The position numbers and the translations under genes are program-made. Shown one piece after another: positions 19,048 through 27,232 of a DNA stretch of 62,772 nucleotides. The notes under the pieces were generated by a model, which searched no databases, was not told where the DNA came from, and saw only the letters and a list, made by a program, of their open reading frames with translations. Source of the DNA: Dyadobacter sp. LHD-138 (GTDB taxonomy: Bacteria > Bacteroidota > Bacteroidia > Cytophagales > Spirosomataceae); assembly GCF_030929615.1 (NCBI RefSeq), contig NZ_JAVFVU010000043.1:1-62772 (forward strand). Reading direction: 5' to 3'. How positions within the stretch are numbered: position 1 is the stretch's first letter; each line of letters starts with the position of its first letter.

Positions 19048-20532
19048 ATGAGCGCACATCATCATGAACCATTCCGCCTGCATACGCCCGACCTGGCGGA
19101 TTTGAACCAAAAGCTCGACAGGCGGGCGTTTTTCCAGCGTACGGCCTCCGGCCTGGGCGCACTGGCATTGGGCAGCCTTTTGACCAATGCCACAGAGGCC
19201 TCGCCGATGAATGAAAAAACATTGGAATCGATCAGGCGGCAAGTTGCACCCAAAGCAAAGCGTGTGGTTTACCTGTTTATGGCAGGCGGCCCTTCGCAAT
19301 TCGAAACCTTTGACTATAAACCAAAGCTGGCCGGTATGCTTGGCAAAGGGCTTCCGGATTCTGTCCGGGGCAGTCAGCGCCTTACTGGCATGAGTGCCAA
19401 CCAGGCGAACCTGCCCATTGCACCCTCGCTTTACAAGTTTGACCAATACGGGAAGTCCCGGGCCTGGGTAAGCGAGCTCTTACCCTATACCGCGCAGGTT
19501 GTCGATGAGCTCTGTATTGTAAAATCCCTCTTTACCGAACAGATCAATCACGATCCGGCGATCACCTTTTTTCAGACCGGACACCAGCTTCCTGGAAGGC
19601 CCTCGATTGGCTCTTGGGTGAGTTATGGGCTTGGATCGGAAAACCAGAATTTGCCTGCATTCATTGTTTTGGTCTCCAAAAATGCCTCCAAAGACCAGCC
19701 GTTGTACGCGCGGTTATGGGGGAATGGCTTTTTGCCCTCGGAACACCAGGGCGTTCAATTTCGCTCAGGTAAGGAGCCTGTCTTGTTTTTGAATAATCCC
19801 GAAGGTTACGACGGAACAGACAGGGAAAAGATGTTAAGCTATCTGACCGAGCTTAACCAGGTGCAGAATGAAAGCTGGGGCGATCCGGAAGTCAATGCAC
19901 GTATTTCGCAGTACGAAATGGCGTTCCGGATGCAGACTTCGGTACCTGAAGTAATGGACACTGCCGGTGAACCCGACGAAGTGTTTGAGCTATACGGACC
20001 CGACAGCCGTGATAAGGGCAGTTACGCAGCAAATTGCCTGCTGGCCAGGAAATTATTAGAAAAGGATGTGCGGTTTGTGCAGCTATACCACCAGGGTTGG
20101 GACCACCATGGCTCATTGCCGAAAGGAATGGCCAATCAATGCAAACAGGTTGACCGCGCCACGGCGGGACTGATTGTTGACCTGAAACGTCGCGGAATGC
20201 TGGAAGATACGCTGGTTGTTTGGGGTGGGGAATTTGGGCGGACGGTATATTCCCAGGGCAAGCTTAGTGCCGGCGATTACGGGCGCGATCATCATCCGAG
20301 ATGCTTTACGATGTGGATGGCGGGAGCTGGTGTGAAACCGGGTTTCAGCTATGGACAGACGGACGATTTTAGTTATAATATCATTAAAGACCCTGTTCAT
20401 GTCCACGATTTTCAGGCCACCTTGCTGCATTTGTTGGGTGTTGATCACGAGCAACTTGTGTACAAATATCAGGGTAGGAGATTCCGCCTTACGGATGTTC
20501 ACGGTAGAGTAGTGAATGAAATCCTGACATAA
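19048..20532 (+). CDS. DUF1501 protein with Tat-like signal
   Basis: A 494-residue DUF1501 protein of the alkaline-phosphatase/sulfatase-like fold. A twin-arginine type signal (Arg25-Arg26 in DRRAFFQR, then a short hydrophobic run GLGALALGSLL) suggests export in folded form. Conserved parts include 'MAGGPSQFETFDYKP', 'HQGWDHHG', 'VVWGGEFGRT' and 'GRDHHPRCFT', whose Asp/His residues resemble metal ligands of the sulfatase superfamily. It partners the PSD1 protein encoded 5 bp upstream. A strong terminator at 20593-20628 closes the block. The substrate is unknown. Confidence 0.88.
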   Translation: MSAHHHEPFRLHTPDLADLNQKLDRRAFFQRTASGLGALALGSLLTNATEASPMNEKTLESIRRQVAPKAKRVVYLFMAGGPSQFETFDYKPKLAGMLGKGLPDSVRGSQRLTGMSANQANLPIAPSLYKFDQYGKSRAWVSELLPYTAQVVDELCIVKSLFTEQINHDPAITFFQTGHQLPGRPSIGSWVSYGLGSENQNLPAFIVLVSKNASKDQPLYARLWGNGFLPSEHQGVQFRSGKEPVLFLNNPEGYDGTDREKMLSYLTELNQVQNESWGDPEVNARISQYEMAFRMQTSVPEVMDTAGEPDEVFELYGPDSRDKGSYAANCLLARKLLEKDVRFVQLYHQGWDHHGSLPKGMANQCKQVDRATAGLIVDLKRRGMLEDTLVVWGGEFGRTVYSQGKLSAGDYGRDHHPRCFTMWMAGAGVKPGFSYGQTDDFSYNIIKDPVHVHDFQATLLHLLGVDHEQLVYKYQGRRFRLTDVHGRVVNEILT

Positions 20533-20592
20533 TATTGGTCGGAGCAATACGGGTGAACGATTAGCAATTAATTTGATTATTAAGTACTGTTT

Positions 20593-20628
20593 AATCCTGC
20601 GAATTACTGATGCGCAGGATTATTTTTT
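20593..20628 (+). terminator. Rho-independent terminator closing the SusCD/DUF1501 block
   Basis: A perfect 9-bp stem, AATCCTGCG/CGCAGGATT, with an 11-nt loop is followed by ATTTTTT. It lies 60 bp after the DUF1501 stop. Confidence 0.85.
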
Positions 20629-20707
20629 GTTCACGCATTTAGCCACCAGTCCAGGTATCTTCTGAGAAATAGCCTCAAACTGGCTAATTACGGTATATTG
20701 GGTATAA

Positions 20708-21033
20708 ACCTTTGATCGAAATGAAAAACTTTATGATGTGCAGAAAGTAATTCGAGCATATGCTAGCCCCGATTCGTTTTTCTACCTTGATCCGTCTTAT
20801 GTTTCCTCCGACCAGGGGCCCCATACAAGGGTTATCAGATGGATGATTTCAAAGCGCTGCTGAAAGCCTGTGTTACAATGAAGGGCAAATTTTTGTTGAG
20901 CAGTTATCCGGAAGAATTGTTAATGGATTACAGAAGTAAATACGGATGGAAAACAGAAGATCATAAAAAACACTCGCGGTTGATGGACGTAGAAAAGAGA
21001 CTAAAACAAAAGTCGAGTGTTTGACCTGGAATT
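20708..21033 (+). pseudogene. Frameshifted C-terminal remnant of a phage-type DNA adenine methylase (D12 class)
   Basis: Frame pieces join into the end of a Dam-like N6-adenine methyltransferase. First comes 'EKLYDVQKVIRAYASPDSF' and 'FYLDPSYVSSDQG'. Then, one frame over, 'YKGYQMDDFKALLKA' and 'GKFLLSSYPEELL'; then, after another shift near 21005, 'KVECLTWNY' and the stop. The catalytic motif IV should be DPPY; here it is DPSY. The N-terminal SAM-binding half is absent. Two frameshifts, a damaged active site and missing domains mark it as dead. Such methylases are common in prophages and islands, which fits the integrase relic at 22866-23226. Confidence 0.75.
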
Positions 21034-21075
21034 ATTAAGCAACGGGGTTGATCAATGCCAATCCGGTTACTATAA

Positions 21076-21399
21076 CTAAGAATACTTACGCTTTAAAAAA
21101 GTTGCTAAATCTGCTTCAAGCTTCTTAAGCGGAGAATAAAACGCGCCAGCGATTACTCCATACAAAGTTGCATCTATAAGGCTTATTGCAAAATTGGGAG
21201 ACACACCCTGTACTGTAATTTTATTTCCACTTTTCGAAATTTGTGCCCCGACAAACTCCGATTTCCTAACAACAATACTTTTGTTTCGACCTAGACCGAA
21301 AAATCTATAAGAAAATTTAGAAGAAAATTCTTGTTCCAGAGTGTGCACAATTTCCTCATTTGATAGATCTTCATCTATTGTAAAAACTTTCATAGTCAA
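21076..21399 (-). CDS. Small protein of unknown function
   Basis: A 107-residue protein (or 105 if the second ATG at 21393 is used). There is no signal peptide. A central beta-rich stretch ('NKSIVVRKSEFVGAQISKSG', 'KITVQGVSPNF') is followed by an amphipathic or weakly hydrophobic helix ('LIDATLYGVIAGAFYSPL') and a basic tail. I do not recognise the family. It is divergent from the methyltransferase gene at 21629, sharing a 229-bp AT-rich spacer that should hold both promoters, so the two may be linked in function. Intact coding within an otherwise decayed island suggests it is kept or recently acquired. Confidence 0.55.
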   Translation of the reverse strand: MTMKVFTIDEDLSNEEIVHTLEQEFSSKFSYRFFGLGRNKSIVVRKSEFVGAQISKSGNKITVQGVSPNFAISLIDATLYGVIAGAFYSPLKKLEADLATFLKRKYS

Positions 21400-21628
21400 T
21401 TAGTTAAATGTAATTATGTCTGTCAAAGGTTCGGAAAAAATAACTAATTTCAAAGCAAGTATTGCAAAAACTTGAAATATTTAGAAACGCTCCACACCTT
21501 TCACCCGGGATGCTTTAATAATGTTTTGTGATACAAACTTTATCACTTTTAAGAGAACAGGTGTTTGAAGAGAAAATTTATTTAAATGCTTTTTAGTAAG
21601 TACTATTTTAAATCTATCACTGTTTAAT

Positions 21629-22801
21629 ATGGTTTCTTTTCACTCTTATCAGCATGATCTATTAAAGCAGATCGAACAAGCTACCGGAAAAGCAATTGAT
21701 GCGACCATACGTCAGGCATTTCTAGATACACCTAGACATTTGTTTGTACAACAATATTTAAATCCGATGTCTCAACAATGGTGCAACATTAACATAGACG
21801 GAGGAGAAGAGCACTTTCCAATTCTTTATTCTGATCGATCATTGGTCATTTATAAACCATGTGATTCTCATTTCGTTTCCACCATTTCGCAACCCTCATT
21901 GGTGTTAGATATGCTAGCAATGATGGATATTCAACCTGGAAATACAATTTTTGAAATTGGTGCAGGTAGCGGGTGGAATGCGGCAATGATGAGTCAATTA
22001 GTGGGTGTGGAAGGGCATGTATATTCGATGGAGATATTTCCTGAGTTAGTTAATAGCACGCGACGAACTATTGAACGAATTGGTTTCCAGGCGGTAACTG
22101 TGCTACTAGGCGATGGCGCAATGGGGTACATGCATGGCGCACCCTTTGATCGCATTATTTTTACTGCTGGCAGCTACGACATTCCTTTCGAGCTGCATCG
22201 ACAGCTAAAAGAAAACGGGTTGTTATTAGCTGTTTTGAAACTAGCTGGTGGTGGGGATGATGTTGTGCTATTCAGGAAACTAAATGGAGTATTAGTATCA
22301 CAGCATTCTTCACCGGCTATGTTTATTCCTATGTTAGGTGGATCTCTCTCCAAATCGTTAGATGGAGTTGAATTGTCTAGTTTTCTCGTTGATCATAATT
22401 TAGTGGTGAAACCTATTGGGCAAAAACCATTTTGGTGGGGTAGACGGTTATCCCGGAATATGATGCAAGATACCGAGGGTATTCGTTCCTTTTTGCAGTT
22501 TAGCGAACCAGGTTACCGTGTATTTTTAACCGGTGAATCTATTGTTGATGTGTGCTTTGGAATGTACGACGAAGAAAATTGCTCGTTAGTTGTTGTTCAA
22601 AATAATCTACTAACCAGCTATGGGAGCTTTGATGCCGAAAACAAATTCCTAGAAATATTAAGTCAATGGATTAAAATGGGAATGCCTAGTTCTGTCCAAC
22701 TATCACTGAGGGTATATCCAAAACCAGATTACCTTCCTGACAATCACGAAGGGTGGATTCTTGACAGGCCAAATTCTATTTTTCTATCGAGATTGATATG
22801 A
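21629..22801 (+). CDS. Protein-L-isoaspartate O-methyltransferase-like protein with C-terminal extension
   Basis: The first 220 or so residues are a PCMT-family SAM-dependent methyltransferase: an N-terminal 'FLDTPRHLFV', 'STISQPSLV' (the TISQP lid that precedes motif I), motif I 'FEIGAGSGWNAAM' (residues 108-120), and post-motifs 'GDGAMGY' and 'FDRIIFTAG'. Ordinary repair PCMTs are about 210 residues; this one has a further 170 residues of unknown fold with a tryptophan-rich 'PFWWGRRLS'. Extended PCMTs are known from peptide-modification clusters, where they convert Asp to isoAsp in a ribosomal peptide. No precursor or ATP-grasp gene is visible here. Base composition is AT-rich against the flanks, in line with transfer. 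Confidence 0.8.
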   Translation: MVSFHSYQHDLLKQIEQATGKAIDATIRQAFLDTPRHLFVQQYLNPMSQQWCNINIDGGEEHFPILYSDRSLVIYKPCDSHFVSTISQPSLVLDMLAMMDIQPGNTIFEIGAGSGWNAAMMSQLVGVEGHVYSMEIFPELVNSTRRTIERIGFQAVTVLLGDGAMGYMHGAPFDRIIFTAGSYDIPFELHRQLKENGLLLAVLKLAGGGDDVVLFRKLNGVLVSQHSSPAMFIPMLGGSLSKSLDGVELSSFLVDHNLVVKPIGQKPFWWGRRLSRNMMQDTEGIRSFLQFSEPGYRVFLTGESIVDVCFGMYDEENCSLVVVQNNLLTSYGSFDAENKFLEILSQWIKMGMPSSVQLSLRVYPKPDYLPDNHEGWILDRPNSIFLSRLI

Positions 22802-22865
22802 TAATAAATGTAACGGTAAACTCGGATTTTGTGAGACCCTTTATCTTTTTTAATTCCTAATTGAT

Positions 22866-23226
22866 TTAGTATTGACCTCTTACTGCCTCAGGGTATGAAT
22901 CTAGTGCGTCTTCGTCAAGAAATAGACCCAGATCTCGTAAATACTTATCAGTTGTATTAATGTTCTTATATCTACATTACGCCTGAACAAGTTTAATATC
23001 CTTTGTAGCTTGATACAGAGAAATTCCATCAGTCTGTTTTCAGCCGTACAAGTTGTAATCCTGATTCAGTGATCATTTTCGCCGCACATTTTCGACGCAA
23101 TTCCGTTGTAGTGAAAGACAGCGGAATTTTCACGCGTTTTCTTTTTAAGTCCTGTGTACTTTCGTCGAATGCGTAAAATTCGATATACCATTCCTTGGAC
23201 AGGTCAACACTGTGGTTACTAAACAC
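22866..23226 (-). pseudogene. Collapsed tyrosine recombinase (integrase) next to the tmRNA gene
   Basis: The 5' part (23029-23226) encodes an integrase-like N-terminus ('KEWYIEFYAFDESTQDLKRK', then 'RRKCAAKMITE'). One frame over, 23036-22866 reads as the C-terminal end of a phage integrase: 'GISLYQATKDIKLVQA', a stop where MLG is expected, then 'KNINTTDKYL', which matches the LGHKNxxTTxxYL signature including the catalytic Tyr. The whole core between them (Arg-Lys-His region) is missing. It starts 130 bp from the tmRNA 3' end, the usual place for integrases of islands inserted in ssrA. It is a dead copy left by an internal deletion. Confidence 0.7.
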
Positions 23227-23320
23227 AGTCAGCTTTTAAGGTCGCTCAATTTTATTTTTTATCATTCCGTGTGTGTTTTTTTCTTCGCCGGTTTTGTCCC
23301 GAATATTATCCCGAAAACGA

Positions 23321-23354
23321 AAAATGCCGCTCCTGAGACCAGAAACGGCATTTT
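23321..23354 (-). terminator. Terminator of the tmRNA gene
   Basis: On the minus strand AAAATGCCG pairs with CGGCATTTT around a 16-nt loop, directly after the tmRNA 3' end, and runs into TTTCG. It separates tmRNA transcription from the integrase relic. Confidence 0.75.
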
Positions 23355-23355
23355 G

Positions 23356-23725
23356 TGGAGACGGAGGGATTCGAACCCTCGTCCAGAACAGGGAAACCCT
23401 GCGCCTTCTACATGCTTATCCGCGATTGAATTTTCGAGCCAGACAAGGTTCACGGCGGACCCGCGTCTTGGCCTTAGGTCCTAGGGTCTCGTTGGCTTTC
23501 CGTACCACTATGCCAACCAGCACTGATTTGCGACACCCCGGAGCCCAACCATCAGTGCGTAGGTTGGAGGGATGATGGCATTTGCTAGATCCTCCGGATT
23601 AAGCAGCCATGGCGTAAGTATTTTCGCCAGTTATTGTTTGAAAGGTATTATTTACGGGAGGTACCCCCAGCTCCCGACATGCTTACACACAGAATCCCAA
23701 CCCGCTGTCAATTCCAGTCGCCCCC
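23356..23725 (-). ncRNA. ssrA: tmRNA (transfer-messenger RNA)
   Basis: The RNA rescues stalled ribosomes by acting as a tRNA-Ala mimic and then as an mRNA for a degradation tag. The 5' end GGGGGCG pairs with 3' CGTCTCC to form the seven-pair acceptor stem. A T-arm with GTTCGAATCC lies next to the 3' end; the discriminator is A at 23356 and CCA is not encoded. About 130 nt of pseudoknot-like sequence separates the tag from the 3' domain. The total of about 370 nt is normal. The tag reading frame is listed separately. Short open frames on the plus strand across 23212-23575 are by-products of this RNA gene. Confidence 0.95.
23599..23628 (-). other. tmRNA proteolysis-tag reading frame
   Basis: Read on the minus strand the codons GGC GAA AAT ACT TAC GCC ATG GCT GCT TAA give GENTYAMAA and a stop. 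With the charged alanine this makes A-GENTYAMAA. The C-terminal AMAA is the part recognised by ClpXP-type proteases. The GExxYAMAA form resembles tags of Cytophaga-like bacteria. Confidence 0.9.
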
Positions 23726-24477
23726 AAAACGGCGCAAAAAACTAACCCGTGAAAAATCACCTTGGTTGGCTGCTCCTACTTGACAATGATTACAACCGGA
23801 TAGTTCCACCATATAGCAAATTCTTTACCACATAACATCGATACATTGCCCTGTATACGTATAATCATCTTAGTGTCAGGCCGGTATTTACACAATGTTC
23901 TTGCTGTTTTTTATCACCTCTTGGCTTCTCAAACTCGTTCAAATTGGGGAAAAGGGTCGAATAGACGATACCAGACAAACTAACTCCTCCGACTTTGCCA
24001 GACTTAGATCGGCAAAGCCAACAAATTTTCAGTTGTGCATTGGGTACTTTGGAGCATGAGAGATTTCTGACTACTGGGAATTCCGCATTGTCGAAAAAAC
24101 GCGATTTAATTCAGACTCATTTAGAATCACCAGGAAAAGATAAGCGGGTATGGTCGTATTTATTTAACGGTAAGGAGAAACGAATTTTGTTTTGACTGGT
24201 ATTTATTTTACTGAAATATTGCCATATGAGGAAAAAACCATCAAAAAAGACTCGCTTTTGATGTGTCAATATAGTTATTGTCATGTATAGAATATTATCT
24301 ATCGGTTAATTCTCATTTTTTAGTATAAAATATATGATATATAGGTAGTTATGTGATAATAATGATTGATATTCATGTAAATAATTCAGAAAATTTTATA
24401 AATTTACTTCTACATTTTAATAGAATGTTTTTAGTATTTAAAAGCAATTATTTTCTACTTATCTAACCACTTACTCT
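23726..24477. other. Gene-poor stretch upstream of the tmRNA gene
   Basis: It must contain the tmRNA promoter (minus strand, near 23730-23770). A plus-strand frame of 66 codons (23995-24195) has no recognised family. From about 24200 to 24477 the DNA is very AT-rich and probably carries the promoter of the next secreted-protein gene. No repeat or attachment-site copy of the tmRNA 3' end was found here. Confidence 0.5.
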
Positions 24478-25455
24478 ATGAAACGATATCTGCTTTTTTG
24501 CCAACTGGCATTGCTTTATTCTTTTAATGCTGACGCACAGTTTACTGTCGGGTCTGAGGGTTTTTTCATTAAAGAGAATACGGATGTTTACCTGGACGGG
24601 CTGACTTTAAATCCGACGATCGCATTAACCTTAACGAACAAGACACTGACCATTTCGGGAACTCCATTGCCTGGATCTCCTCCGAGTATTGCGCGCGTCT
24701 ACAACTTTAATGATGCCTTTAATTTTGTGGGAAGGCTCGGGCTTTTTTATCTGGCCTCTGAGCTGAATGGCAACGTAGAGGCTACGCTGCAAGTGGTGCA
24801 CAAGGATGCCGTAGCTGTTGTAACTTCTGGTAGCGTTGTTAATGTAACGACGCATTACATCTATAACGATCTGGTCGGGCCGGTTACCTTCAAATCGGCT
24901 ACCGCGGCACTACCGGGCGCGCTTCCGGTGACATTGATTGATTTTACCGCTAAAAAAGAAGATGGAGTTGCCCAGCTTTCCTGGTCGACCTCTTATGAAA
25001 CGAATAGCGATTTATTTGAAATACAGCGTAGTACGGATACGAAAAACTGGCTGGCGCTGGATCAGATGCCAGCCTGGACAGAAAGCCGGATGACGCGACG
25101 CTATGACTATACCGACAATCATCCGGAAGCAGGAACCAATTTTTACCGGTTAAAGATGGTCGATAAAGACGGAAGTTTTGCACTGAGTAAGATCCGGGAT
25201 CTGACGTTTACCAAGGGTGTTGAAACATCCCTTTACCCTAATCCGGTTCTTGAAAAGCTAAAAATAAAGGTCGATAACTGGAATGATGTTGCCGGTATTA
25301 TACTGTTTAATAATCAGGGGAAAACATTTTTTGAGTCTGCCAATGCACTTTCAGCGCGGGAGATTGACATGAAAGATTTGCCCTCAGGAATTTACATGGT
25401 GCAGGTTAAACGTCTCAATGGCAGCGTAAATGTTATCAAGGTTATCAAACAATAA
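24478..25455 (+). CDS. Secreted protein with T9SS type A sorting domain
   Basis: A 325-residue exported protein. A signal peptide covers about residues 1-20 (ending in NADAQ). Residues about 20-155 have no recognised family, but include a beta-rich part with 'YNFNDAFNFVGRLGLFYL'. From about 160 to 245 runs the Ig-like module often found before sorting domains ('LIDFTAKKEDGVAQLSWST', 'FYRLKMVDKDGSF'). The last 75 residues are the type A sorting signal ('SLYPNPVLEKLKIKV', 'DLPSGIYMVQVKR'), which sends the protein through the type IX system to the surface. It lies 16 bp before the BclB-domain gene, so the two are probably co-expressed. Confidence 0.85.
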   Translation: MKRYLLFCQLALLYSFNADAQFTVGSEGFFIKENTDVYLDGLTLNPTIALTLTNKTLTISGTPLPGSPPSIARVYNFNDAFNFVGRLGLFYLASELNGNVEATLQVVHKDAVAVVTSGSVVNVTTHYIYNDLVGPVTFKSATAALPGALPVTLIDFTAKKEDGVAQLSWSTSYETNSDLFEIQRSTDTKNWLALDQMPAWTESRMTRRYDYTDNHPEAGTNFYRLKMVDKDGSFALSKIRDLTFTKGVETSLYPNPVLEKLKIKVDNWNDVAGIILFNNQGKTFFESANALSAREIDMKDLPSGIYMVQVKRLNGSVNVIKVIKQ

Positions 25456-25471
25456 TATTTAAACATTCAAT

Positions 25472-26314
25472 ATGATGGAAAATCAATCTTTTACACATAT
25501 AAAAACGGGCGTGCTTTACTCCTCCGTTTACAGAATTGTTTTGTTGTCAGCTTTGTTCCTTTTTGTTTCAATCTGTACAAAAGCGCAGGTTGGCATTGGT
25601 ACCATATCACCTGATGGAAGCGCTCAACTGGATGTGACCTCACCCAACAAAGGAGTCCTTATCCCAAGAATGGGTAAAATCGCTCGGGACGGAATCGGTT
25701 CGCCGGCAACGGGGTTGCTGATTTACCAGACAGATAACACGCCAGGTTTCTACTATTACAATGGCTCGGCATGGGTTCCTTTTATCTCTCCTGTGGCTCC
25801 TGCCGGTGATGCAATTATTCCTTATGCCTCAGGAGCACCGATTGTCATGACGACCGTTGCATTAGGTTTGGTAGGAACTACTTCTCTGGTCGGGTTTGGT
25901 TCTTCTTTTCCGGGTGTAAGTTTGCTTGGCGGTAATATTGACCTTTCAAACATAACCAACTTAGCGTTCTCGGTGCCGCGTGCTGGCACAATTACTGCGC
26001 TCTCTGCTTATTTTAGTACGACGGTTGCACTTGCTTTGTTTGGTTCGACGGTTACGGTAACTGCCCAGGTTTACAAATCCAGTGGACCAAACAATTCTTT
26101 TGCACCGGTTCCTGGTGCAATAGTTAACCTTGCTCCGGGATTAACGGGCACATTTGTTCCGTTGGGTACGACCGTTAATGGGATTACAACTGGTTTGAAC
26201 ATTCCGGTGAGTGCAGAGGATCGTTTGTTGCTTGTATTTTCGTCAACCGCGGCAGGGCTAAGTCTGCTACATACGGTAACAGGTTATGCAAGTGCAGGTC
26301 TTACAATAAAATAG
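25472..26314 (+). CDS. Secreted protein with BclB-like (exosporium-type) C-terminal domain
   Basis: A 280-residue exported protein. The hydrophobic signal at about 20-38 ends in KAQV. The next 70 residues are a module widespread in Bacteroidota surface proteins ('VGIGTISPDGSAQLDV', 'GVLIPRM', 'GLLIYQTDNTPGFYYYNG'). From about 113 to the end the sequence follows the BclB C-terminal domain of Bacillus exosporium glycoproteins: 'AIIPYASGAP', 'LVGFGSSFPGV', 'AFSVPRAGTITALSAYFS', and the closing 'GYASAGLTIK'. The collagen-like repeats that normally precede this trimer-forming domain are absent. It probably forms trimers on the cell surface. A perfect terminator follows. Confidence 0.75.
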   Translation: MMENQSFTHIKTGVLYSSVYRIVLLSALFLFVSICTKAQVGIGTISPDGSAQLDVTSPNKGVLIPRMGKIARDGIGSPATGLLIYQTDNTPGFYYYNGSAWVPFISPVAPAGDAIIPYASGAPIVMTTVALGLVGTTSLVGFGSSFPGVSLLGGNIDLSNITNLAFSVPRAGTITALSAYFSTTVALALFGSTVTVTAQVYKSSGPNNSFAPVPGAIVNLAPGLTGTFVPLGTTVNGITTGLNIPVSAEDRLLLVFSSTAAGLSLLHTVTGYASAGLTIK

Positions 26315-26337
26315 TAGAAAAATATTTAATCTCATTT

Positions 26338-26401
26338 CCCTTCACTGATCGTGAGACGGATTTCAAAATTCGTTTTCACGATCAGTGAAGGGATTTTTTT
26401 T
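26338..26401 (+). terminator. Strong rho-independent terminator
   Basis: A perfect 17-bp stem (CCCTTCACTGATCGTGA / TCACGATCAGTGAAGGG) around a 21-nt loop is followed by A and eight Ts. It ends the two-gene secreted-protein unit. Confidence 0.92.
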
Positions 26402-26536
26402 GACTATTGTGAGGGCTGAAAAATATTCTGATATTTTTTATTTTAAATAGAGTATAATATGCTTAGCATCACATCCTTATATAAATTCCTGAACGCATGT
26501 AAACCTTTTGGTCTCACAATTTTAAACAGCTCACCC

Positions 26537-27232
26537 ATGAAGCCCTTCTTTCTTTTATTGCTGGCGTTTTTTCTTGTTGTTTTGCCTGATTTTGCGTTAG
26601 CGGGAACAACAAATTGCTGTCCGGACGGGGGTGTTACGGCCCAGGTGGTTTATCAGTTCAATGCGTTTAGGGAAGGGACGGTTTATTTTAAAAACGGAAA
26701 ACATAGCAAGGCTAAGTTAAACTACAATTACCTGCACGGTGCCATTGAATTTATCGATGGGAGCAAGGACACGCTCGTGATGACAAACAAAGGCAGGATT
26801 GACTACATTACCGTAGATCAAAATATTTTTTATGCTCAGGAAGACAACGGAGACATGGAGCTTGTTGCTGATTTTGGCAATATTATGCTGGTAAAAAAGA
26901 CACACTTGGTTGTGAAGGGGAATAAGACAAATGTTTCGGAGCAGAAGTATGTGGCCAATCCGGAAGCGGCAACGCCCACTGCGCTGCTGATTTCAAATCA
27001 GGGTGGAGAATTTCGTTGGCAAAACAATACCGTTAATCCCGATTATAAATTTAAGACGGAGTATTACTTCATTGATCGGAATCATGTATTTCACATCGCC
27101 AGGAGAGCGAACCTGCTTAAAGTTTTTGATAAAAATAAAACAGCGCTATCCAACTATTTGAAACAAAACGATATCAATTTCAACGAGGAAGCGCAGCTGA
27201 AAAAGGTATTGCAGTTTTGCAGTACCTTTTAA
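26537..27232 (+). CDS. Exported protein of unknown function
   Basis: A 231-residue protein. The ATG at 26537 gives an ideal signal peptide (hydrophobic FFLLLLAFFLVVL, cleavage after FALAG); the frame is open 26 codons further upstream without one. The mature part starts with a vicinal cysteine pair (NCCPDGG) and is beta-rich ('GTVYFKNGKHSKAKLNYNY', 'IDYITVDQNIFYAQED'), with a more basic helical C-terminus. I do not recognise a family. It stands between two terminators and is probably transcribed alone. Confidence 0.7.
   Translation: MKPFFLLLLAFFLVVLPDFALAGTTNCCPDGGVTAQVVYQFNAFREGTVYFKNGKHSKAKLNYNYLHGAIEFIDGSKDTLVMTNKGRIDYITVDQNIFYAQEDNGDMELVADFGNIMLVKKTHLVVKGNKTNVSEQKYVANPEAATPTALLISNQGGEFRWQNNTVNPDYKFKTEYYFIDRNHVFHIARRANLLKVFDKNKTALSNYLKQNDINFNEEAQLKKVLQFCSTF
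27201..27230 (+). terminator. Hairpin overlapping the 3' end of the preceding gene
   Basis: AAAAGGTA pairs with TACCTTTT, with an inner TGCA/TGCA pairing and a GTTT loop. The final T is the first base of the TAA stop codon. The U-rich side arm could serve as a terminator. Confidence 0.5.

Noticed and set aside
15848..19446. Long minus-strand open frames of up to 210 codons opposite the PSD1 and DUF1501 genes
   Set aside because: They are antisense by-products of GC-richer coding DNA, with no family motifs, while the plus-strand proteins have clear domains and heme motifs.
20533..20707. Attachment-site copy of the tmRNA 3' end at the far edge of the island
   Set aside because: I compared the region by eye with the ssrA 3' end and found no matching repeat.
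23212..23575. Two plus-strand open frames of 90-100 codons
   Set aside because: They lie across the tmRNA gene and its terminator on the opposite strand; their sequence is explained by conserved RNA structure.
23995..24195. 66-codon plus-strand frame upstream of the T9SS gene
   Set aside because: No recognisable motif, no clear start context and no partner gene; mentioned only as content of the gap.
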